Program-made: the position numbers and the translations under genes
Notes under the pieces: generated by a model
The model's input: the letters and a program-made list of their open reading frames with translations, nothing else
Database searches by the model: none
What the model was told of the DNA's origin: nothing
From: Thuidium tamariscinum
Taxonomy: Eukaryota; Streptophyta; Bryopsida; Hypnales; Thuidiaceae
Assembly (NCBI GenBank): GCA_947034885.2
Contig: OX344756.2
Location: forward strand, 10,908,098 to 10,972,097
Direction: 5' to 3'
Length of the DNA: 64,000 bases
Shown: positions 56,798-64,000 of the stretch, piece by piece
Layout of the letters: each line of letters opens with the position of its first letter
How positions within the stretch are numbered: position 1 is the first letter of the stretch

Positions 56798-59700
56798 ATG
56801 ATCGCAGGAGGGGGCGCAATTGTGGCGCCCGCTTCCGGGTTGCCGTCGTCGTCGTCGTCATCGTCGAGCCAGCCTTTGTCTGCGTTGGAATGGAAATTCT
56901 CGCAAGTGTTCGGCGAGCGTGCTGCAGGAGAGGAAGTTCAAGAAGGTGCGCTCTGCATTTTTCCCCTTCTCGCTGATCGAAGCTCTTGATCATCCTTTTA
57001 GTGTTGGATAATACATGTTGAAGCGGGCAGGGTTCGTAGTAGAGCTTATTGAGGTTACGGAACGGGATGGTGGTAAGATTCAGGCGTGTGTTTTGTTCAC
57101 AGCTAAGGGAAAGGTTTGGGGATCTTCGTTAGGTACTTGGAGCTTGGTGTTTCCTCCTGCTGTAGCTTTGCAATGCTGGAAATCTTGATTTCCTCTGGGA
57201 AGGAGATTCAAATATCTAGATTAGTTGCACTCTGATGCAGTGTGTCGTCTTATCGTGCAATGCTCTGGATCCTAGTATACTGACAGGATTTTACCCTCAA
57301 TTTTACATTTTTCTTTACTTTGATCGGAGCTCTTGATCATCCTTCTGCTGTGGCGCTAGTGTTACTTAATGCTCCTCTAGCTTGAGTAGCGCCTAGAAAG
57401 GGTACGTAAGATTCGTATTGTACATTTCTTTTTCAGCTACGGAAAATGGTATTCAAGCTGTTACGTCTTATTTGCGATTAGGAAGGAAATTCAAATGACT
57501 TCGATCAGTCTTATTTTAATGACTTTGATGCAATGCTTCTTGTATTGTCCGAACTCTGGATCCCAGATTACTGGCAGGATTACTTTCTCAATCTCGCGTC
57601 AGTTACCTGATTCTGTTCAAACTTCGGTTCCCACGATATTCTGGTTCCTGAGCTCTTGTATTGAATTACCTCAGAACCTTGTTGGGCATGTGTGTCTAGG
57701 CTCTACCTTTGAATCGAATTTGTACAGAGCAGCACGTACGACTTGGCATGAAAGCCAGATAGTCTGAAGATTGATTGAGTCACATCCAGATGTTTATTTA
57801 GTACTTCTTATTCACCTGCAAGCCCAAATAGACCTATATTTGCTAAGAGGTTTCCTCCTGGGGTTGTAACGAATCGAAGGATCCATGAGGTGCACCTTCA
57901 GTGTAGGCTCCGGGCGTTAATTCTAGTTACCTCGTCTCCTCGTAAATTGTATGTATTGACTAGTCAGACTCACGGAAGCGATTGATCATATTTTCTAGCG
58001 ATATTGTTGCAGATGATGCTTTACAATCTTACTACGATCCTGATAAAGAGACTGTCCATATTCTCAACTTAGTGTAATAAAATTCTTGCACAAAGGACTT
58101 CCTGGTATATCATGAATCCTTCCTATTTAGGGTATTCTTCTTCTCTTCATTATTGTTCTATTTTTAAGAATGTGGTAAGGGGGATATTATAGAGATCAAA
58201 TTGTATTCTAGCTGTTGTCACGATTTGTCAAACACCTTATTGATATAGAGTTCCAAATTTGGCAGTTGATATTATCTCAGCTATTGAATTCGATAAGACT
58301 GGGGAGCATTTGGCAACTGGCGATCGAGGCGGGCGCGTTGTCTTGTTCGAAAGAACTGATGGCAGAGATGTAAGACTTTAGATTTTTAGAACTCTCACTT
58401 GCTCTGTTTTTTGTTGTATTTCATTCATTTAATTATTTTAATTAGTCAAATTACACTGCTCACATGAGTTCTTGAGAATTTGTTAATCTTGTTTCTGTGC
58501 TGTCTTGTTCCACAGGTGCAGCAACGGAGTCGAAAAGAGTTGGAGAGAGCCGATTATCCTGCACCCAGGCACCCAGAGTATCGTTATGCGACCGAATTTC
58601 AAAGTCACGAACCCGAGGTACTTTCTCGTTCGCCGTGACTGTGAAGCTTCTATGTTTCTTCTTAGCATGGGCAAGCTGGAAGTTCAAATTGGAATTAAAT
58701 TTTTTTTTCCTGAATGTGAGGTGTTTTTTGCAGTTCGATTACCTTAAAAGTTTGGAAATCGAGGAGAAGATCAACAAAATCAGGTGGTGCCAGACTACCA
58801 ATGGTGCCAGGTTGCTTCTTTCCACCAACGACAAGACTATAAAACTCTGGAAGGTACATTTCTTGTGACGCCACTACTGTGATGTTTCTAGCGTGAAGCT
58901 GCTGAAGCATGCCTTTATATGTATTACTAGATTTGTTTTCCCCCCGGAGGTATTAATGTTGGACTTTCTTAACCCTGAGCTGCGGGAGGAGGCCGATGTT
59001 TTAGTGTTGTTGTCTTTCCTTATTAGCTTGGCACTGTACATTGTACTAGGCGAGTAGATTCTGTTCTGGTAATGCAGCTTGTGAGGTGATTTGAGGCATG
59101 CCGTGGTTGCTGTCTAGATGGCATTCGGCAACATTTGATGAATCTCTCTAGCTTCATGTGGTATGTTCAGGTCTCAGAGAAGAAAATGAAAAATGTTTCC
59201 AACTTGAATCTAGATCCTTCTCAACATGTGGGCAATGGGAACCCTGCGGCGAACCCCGCGGTGAACCCCAGTCCATTTTCTCCTAGATCGATGAATGGAA
59301 ATGGTGTAAGGAGACCTCTTACCAACGTTAGCCCTGATTTTGTATTTCCACCTGGCGGCATCCCTTCTCTTCGATTGCCTACGGTAATTATACTTGCCTT
59401 GTGTCTTTAATAGTGTGCATATTATTTTGTTGGTTGTTTCCACAAGGTGGGAATTTAATGTGTCGAAAGAATGTTTACGAGTAGTTGCTTTCCTTCAACC
59501 CCGTCTAGTCAAAGAATGGCAAGGACTCTCTCAATGCACTATCTGGTCATCGCCCTCGCTTTTTTTTTCAAGAAAAATTCTCAAGAGCGACTCCAGATGA
59601 ATTCTATGAGTTGTTGGCTCATTAGTACATTCCTTGTTACTCTCCTTGGTTGTCTTTCATTCTTCCGTTGTCTAACTGCAGCTACTTCTTTTGGTTCCAG

Positions 59701-62700
59701 GTGTGGAGCACTGAGACAGCGGTCATGGCGCGATGTAGAAGAGTGTATTCCAATGCTCATGCTTATCATATCAACTCTATTTCTAATAACAGGTTTGAGA
59801 TGAATTTTTTCGGAACAAACTCTTACGTGCTTCTGCTTTAGGGTTTTACTCAAAACTTTGAGCTTGAAGTTATTTTGGCAGCACTCAAGAGTGTTTGTGC
59901 AACTTCGGAATTTTTGCTTGAATGCATATATCAAATCTGGAAAAATATTTTCAAGGTAGCGGGATTGACAATATGTGTCTCCTCGACGTGCAGTGATTGT
60001 GAAACGTACATATCCGCTGATGACCTGAGAATAAATTTATGGAACTTGGAGATCAGTGACCAAAGTTTCAATATTGTTGATATTAAGCCTGTCAATATGG
60101 AAGACCTTACAGGTGAATGTCTCGCCATGATGCAGGAATTCTTGCAATTATTATTTTTGACTACCATTGAAAAATTGTTCGCGGCAGGATGTTTATTTGC
60201 TTAATACGAAGGATGTGATTATTTCTGATGGGAGAGGTGGGTTTGTGATATCAGAGGTCATCACTTCTGCTGAGTTCCACCCAACACACTGCAACATGTT
60301 AGCTTATAGTAGTAGCAAGGGTTCCATCCGCCTTATCGATATGCGACAGTCGGCTCTGTGTGACAGACATTCTAAGCTGTAAGAAATCTGAGGCCTCTCA
60401 AACAATCTCTTATTGATCGAGTTCCTTACTGAGGAACCATTTAACCTTTAAGCTAAAGTTAATTTCTGCACATATAATTGTTTTTGTTCTTCCTAATGAC
60501 TTATCTCAGATTTGAATACCTGTGAACGTGGGACGAGAATCTCCATTTTGTTTGCTATCATTTGAGACCTCGTCCTATGTTCTTTAGACCTAGAGGAATA
60601 TTCTTGTCAAAGGTACTTTGTGTCTGACTTGTGAAATAATCTATTATTAGGTTTGAGGAGCAAGAGCCTGCCGGGACAAGATCGTTCTTTACGGAGATCA
60701 TAGCGTCAATTTCTGACATCAAGTTTGCGAGAGGAGGCCGTTACATTCTCAGCAGGGACTATATGACTCTTAAGGTCGGTATGGCGATGTCAAGGTTTCT
60801 GATTCTTTCATGTCCTTTTGTTCGTTCTTTCGTTTTTTCATGTGGGATATATATGAGTATAGAGGAAACTGTACTTTCTCTGTAAGATGACTCTGAACAT
60901 CGCTTTTCTTACTTTTCGTTCCTAATACTTCTATTTGTGGATTTGGTATGATAGTTGTGGGACGTGAACATGGAAGCCTCTCCTGTCGCTACTTTTGAAG
61001 TACATGAATATTTGCGGCCCAAGGTGCGTGTGCCAAGAATAGGGAGTTCGCATGAATAAGCACTCTTCTTAAACGTTTGATTGACAGGATCTTTTGACTC
61101 TTTTGTTTGCCGTCTTTTATCGATCTCGTTTTTTAGCACGTGTGACCTTTTTAATCCTCCTTTGCTCTTTTTTAGTGATCTGATGACTGTTACTGTGATG
61201 GAATGGCACAGGCTGAGAGTCTAGTTGTTTTTGAGTCTATGCATTACGTCTCCTCTACCCCTAATTTATCCTATCATATCATTCCTTGGTCATTTGAATA
61301 CGTCCTACTTCGATGAGAAATTCGAAGGTTCTTTGTCAGGATTAGCACTCCAGATTGTTCGTGGGAATTTGTGCTACGGATTTTATTAAGTAACTAGACT
61401 TTCTGTGTTGCAGCTTTGTGATTTATACGAGAACGACTCAATATTCGATAAGTTCGAGTGTTGCCTCAGTGGAGATGGTCAGCGTGTTGCTACTGGTTCT
61501 TATAGGTGTGTTACATTCTCTGACATTCCGTTCGTAACTGTTTTGAAATGGATTTAGTCATTACATTTTCGTTTGCAAGGGGTAATGCATTACTGTTGTG
61601 AAGTTTTACGTGTGCGTAAGTTTGACGATCGTTCAAAACTTGTATGTGCTCTAAAAAGTGCTAGATAGCGGGTGTCCACATGTTCCCATGGATAAATATC
61701 TTGTGCATTCAGTCGCAAATCGCATCTTATTTCGGCAACCCATGTGACGGTAATTTAAGGGATCCGCATATTGTACTCCCTCCGTCCCGAAATAATTGTC
61801 CACAATTTTGTCGGTATTTTTTTGAGCCATTTTCATTGATCATATTATGAAAAATATAATTAAGGGTTTCAAATTTTATATCACTAGAATCAATGGCGAG
61901 CATTGCATGTGTTCATTGCAACTTAAATAATATTAGCCACAAGGAAGTCTCCATATGGCCAACTCAAAACGATCTTAAAAGAACATGACATTCAAAGTGG
62001 TCAATCATTTCGGGACGGAACGGAATTTTTATATGCCATCATCTTATTCTTGGGTATTTCTCCTTAACACAGCTGTTTTTTAATTGAGGAAGATTTAACG
62101 ATGAGAACTTGATCCACAGCAATTTATTTCGCGTCTTCCAAGCTGCTCCTGGAAGTGAAGAGGCATCTACCTTGGAAGCGAGCAAAAACCCCAATAGGTA
62201 TTCGATCGAACTTTGGATTCCTTGCTCTGTAGTTATCTGCTGGGTCTCTTGTTATTGCGTTGCCTTCTTCCCCAGTCATGACTTCATTTTACTCAGTTTT
62301 CCATCGTGGAAGAACTTTAATTTAGTCTTTTGATCTGCTTGTTTATGAATCGTCACCAAAGTAGGCGGATGACGACACCGCCAAGGCCTACAAGCAGATT
62401 TGCTAGCCTTGCTCGCGGTGGCCGCAGCACCACTAGACAAGGTACCTCGTCTCTGCGTTATCTCCCTTGTCACCGTGCTTTCATTAGTTAAGTGTGCTTT
62501 TCTCTTTTGTCTTTTTGAGTGAGACTGAATAACCCTACGCTCATGGAAGCTTTCGAGGAAGGGATCTTAACTCTGTTTCCTTGAATGAGTATTTGTGGAG
62601 CCGTTTTACACTTTAAAATATTTTGAGGAAGTGCATCAAGATAGCAAGGTCTAGCTCCTCCTAAAATGGTTCCCATGATAAGTTTCTTGTGAACGTGAAC

Positions 62701-62959
62701 GTCTTGTAATGTGCTACATACTTCGATTTGATTTTTCAGAGTGAGTGTCCAGACTCATTTTTCACAGCTACCTTATTGCCTATTGATTGACATCAAAGCA
62801 TTTGATGCAGGGGCGGGCGTTGAAGGGAGTCCAGGACCATCGGATTTCAATGGAGGTGCGAATGATTTCGCGTCAAAGCTGCTGCATCTAGCATGGCATC
62901 CGCAAGCCAATGTTATTGCTTGTGCTGCCTCCAACAGCTTGTACATGTACTACGCCTAG
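56798..62959 (+). CDS. PP2A-B55: Protein phosphatase 2A regulatory subunit B (B55 family), 14 exons
   Basis: WD40 beta-propeller that selects substrates for the PP2A trimer. Exons: 56798-56945, 58266-58369, 58516-58617, 58734-58853, 59171-59383, 59701-59792, 59994-60112, 60255-60378, 60651-60774, 60955-61023, 61414-61505, 62120-62197, 62365-62441, 62811-62959. All phases agree, giving 536 aa. Blocks: [20 protein letters not shown] (residues 30-49), [118 protein letters not shown], and the C-terminus [11 protein letters not shown]. It is slightly longer than typical plant B55 because of a polyserine tract at 17-24 and an Asn/Pro-rich loop in exon 5. Intron 1 is 1.3 kb; intron 11 carries a Stowaway-like MITE. 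Confidence 0.95.
61776..62028. mobile_element. Stowaway-like MITE in PP2A B55 intron 11
   Basis: CTCCCTCCGTCCCGAAATAA follows TA at 61774, the classical plant Stowaway start. The right end ATTTCGGGACGGAACGGAA is the degenerate complement, with TA shortly after. It is about 253 bp, non-coding, and lies wholly between exons 11 and 12. Confidence 0.85.
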
Positions 62960-64000
62960 GACTGACTGATGTCAACTAGAACCCTTTATTTTTAGTACAC
63001 CCCATATTCTTACCGCTCCACCCTTTGTGGGGTATCCATCCTTAAAGCTTTCTCATCTGCAGAACCAGATGGAGACACTTGAAGGAGGAAGGTTCTCGTC
63101 TATGAAAGCGAATGCACCGATGCGTTTGCTCTAATTATAATTTGGTCTGTTTAGGGATGTTGTGAGGTTTAGACGAGTTTGGGTTAGTGAGAGAATCTGG
63201 GAGAGAAGGCATATGTCTTTTTGGAAAGGTCACATTTTTCTATTAGATCTTTGCTAGTAGTAATTTATCTAACGACATGCCTCACCCTAATTTCTGTGGA
63301 GGCATGCATTATACGGCTACAAGTTGCCAACATTTTGCTTCGCAGAGAAGTTTGCACTCACCGTCAAGCGACGACGCGTCTTGTAGTGCCCACCTTGGAT
63401 GAGATTGGCTTCCATCACGAAGGAAAGAGGCTCTAGCTTCATTGTTCCGTTCTCTTCGACTGTCCTTTAGGGGAGTGGGGAGCTCTAATTTCTCGTCTGG
63501 CTTAGTTGAGCAGATGACGTTTTAATCTGATTCTTTAATCCTATTGGCTTTTCTTTCTTGTGTGCTCTGTTCGTCATGGGCTTTGAGAATATCATGGGTG
63601 GAGACTTTTCAGTGTCGGGGTTGTACTTTCAGATCGACTTCTAATACCAACCGTGCGTTCATATCTCATTTTCAGCCTGTTTGTGGGCAACATCAGTGGC
63701 GTGGGGAACATTTGTGACCAGGTGTCGTTTTAATCAGGTGGTATTATTGCATTACAGAGCCTGTATTACTGGACAGCGCTAATTGTGTTGGGGATTTCGT
63801 CTTAAGCAGTACCCATTAAAATTGTGGGAATGTAACAGCAACGATCTGAATATTGCCGGAACGCCAGGTACCGTAAGGCGGCTCTTTCAATCAGACATGA
63901 TTTTCTTTTTAAACAAAACCTTTATTCGCCACATTGAAAATCGTGGAACATTTGCAACTATAAGCCTCCTAATTTGTAGGGATCACAGTAAGCATGGCAA
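62960..64000 (+). other. 3' flank / 3' UTR of the PP2A B55 gene
   Basis: Balanced base composition continues after the stop, so the 3' UTR is probably here. No further gene is supported. A 71-codon frame at 63221-63436 lacks any motif. Confidence 0.4.

Noticed and set aside
56461..56993. Several open frames of 68-136 codons on the minus strand opposite PP2A-B55 exon 1
   Set aside because: They arise from the GC-rich, serine-repeat-encoding exon read backwards and show low-complexity Ser/Thr/Pro content.
1..64000. tRNA, rRNA or other structured RNA genes
   Set aside because: I saw no cloverleaf with A/B boxes and no ribosomal signature by eye; a covariance-model scan was not possible here.

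Overview
The window is nuclear DNA of a land plant. Long multi-exon genes with GT-AG introns encode plant-type proteins: APC7, the PP2A B55 subunit, a SINA-like RING ligase, a GDSL lipase, a glutaredoxin, and a plastid-targeted membrane protein. Stowaway-like and CACTA-like MITEs also point to a plant. Introns are short, from about 80 bp to 1.3 kb, and the base composition alternates between balanced gene islands and very AT-rich repeat stretches. That would suit a moss or another seedless plant, but the species is not provable from this sequence alone. || Layout. 1-1.2 kb: first exon of a SINA-like E3 ligase on the minus strand, plus minisatellites. 2.2-8.65 kb: a dense cluster of terminal-inverted-repeat (TIR) elements, including a fold-back transposon whose arm was broken by a second palindromic transposon. 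8.66-11.13 kb: GDSL esterase/lipase (minus). 12-13.7 kb: degraded, unrecognised coding-like DNA. 14.7-17.4 kb: MITEs and a perfect 28-bp-arm hairpin. 19.7-21.8 kb: an intronless kelch/F-box-associated-like reading frame cut by one in-frame TAG. 22-31 kb: AT-rich DNA with copies of two element families. 31.5-34.7 kb: glutaredoxin with an unusual N-terminal extension. 35.8-37.4 kb: EMB1273-like plastid membrane protein (minus). 37.4-41.6 kb: AT-rich relics. 42.5-48.5 kb: APC7 in 17 exons, 559 aa. 49.7-55.4 kb: MITEs and a 951-bp TIR element. 56.8-63 kb: PP2A B55 regulatory subunit in 14 exons, 536 aa. || The genes are not an operon and show no joint pathway. APC7 and PP2A-B55 both act in mitotic control, but their neighbourhood here looks incidental. 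The most novel material is in the mobile DNA. A palindromic element family has termini GGGTGATTGCACRAAACAC and creates 4-bp target duplications, seen at two independent insertions (TTTT and ACAA). One member sits inside an FB-like fold-back element with arms built of about 178-bp tandem repeats. Exon boundaries given for APC7, PP2A-B55, the glutaredoxin and the EMB1273-like gene were read by hand from splice sites and agree in phase. The GDSL gene has one junction that does not.
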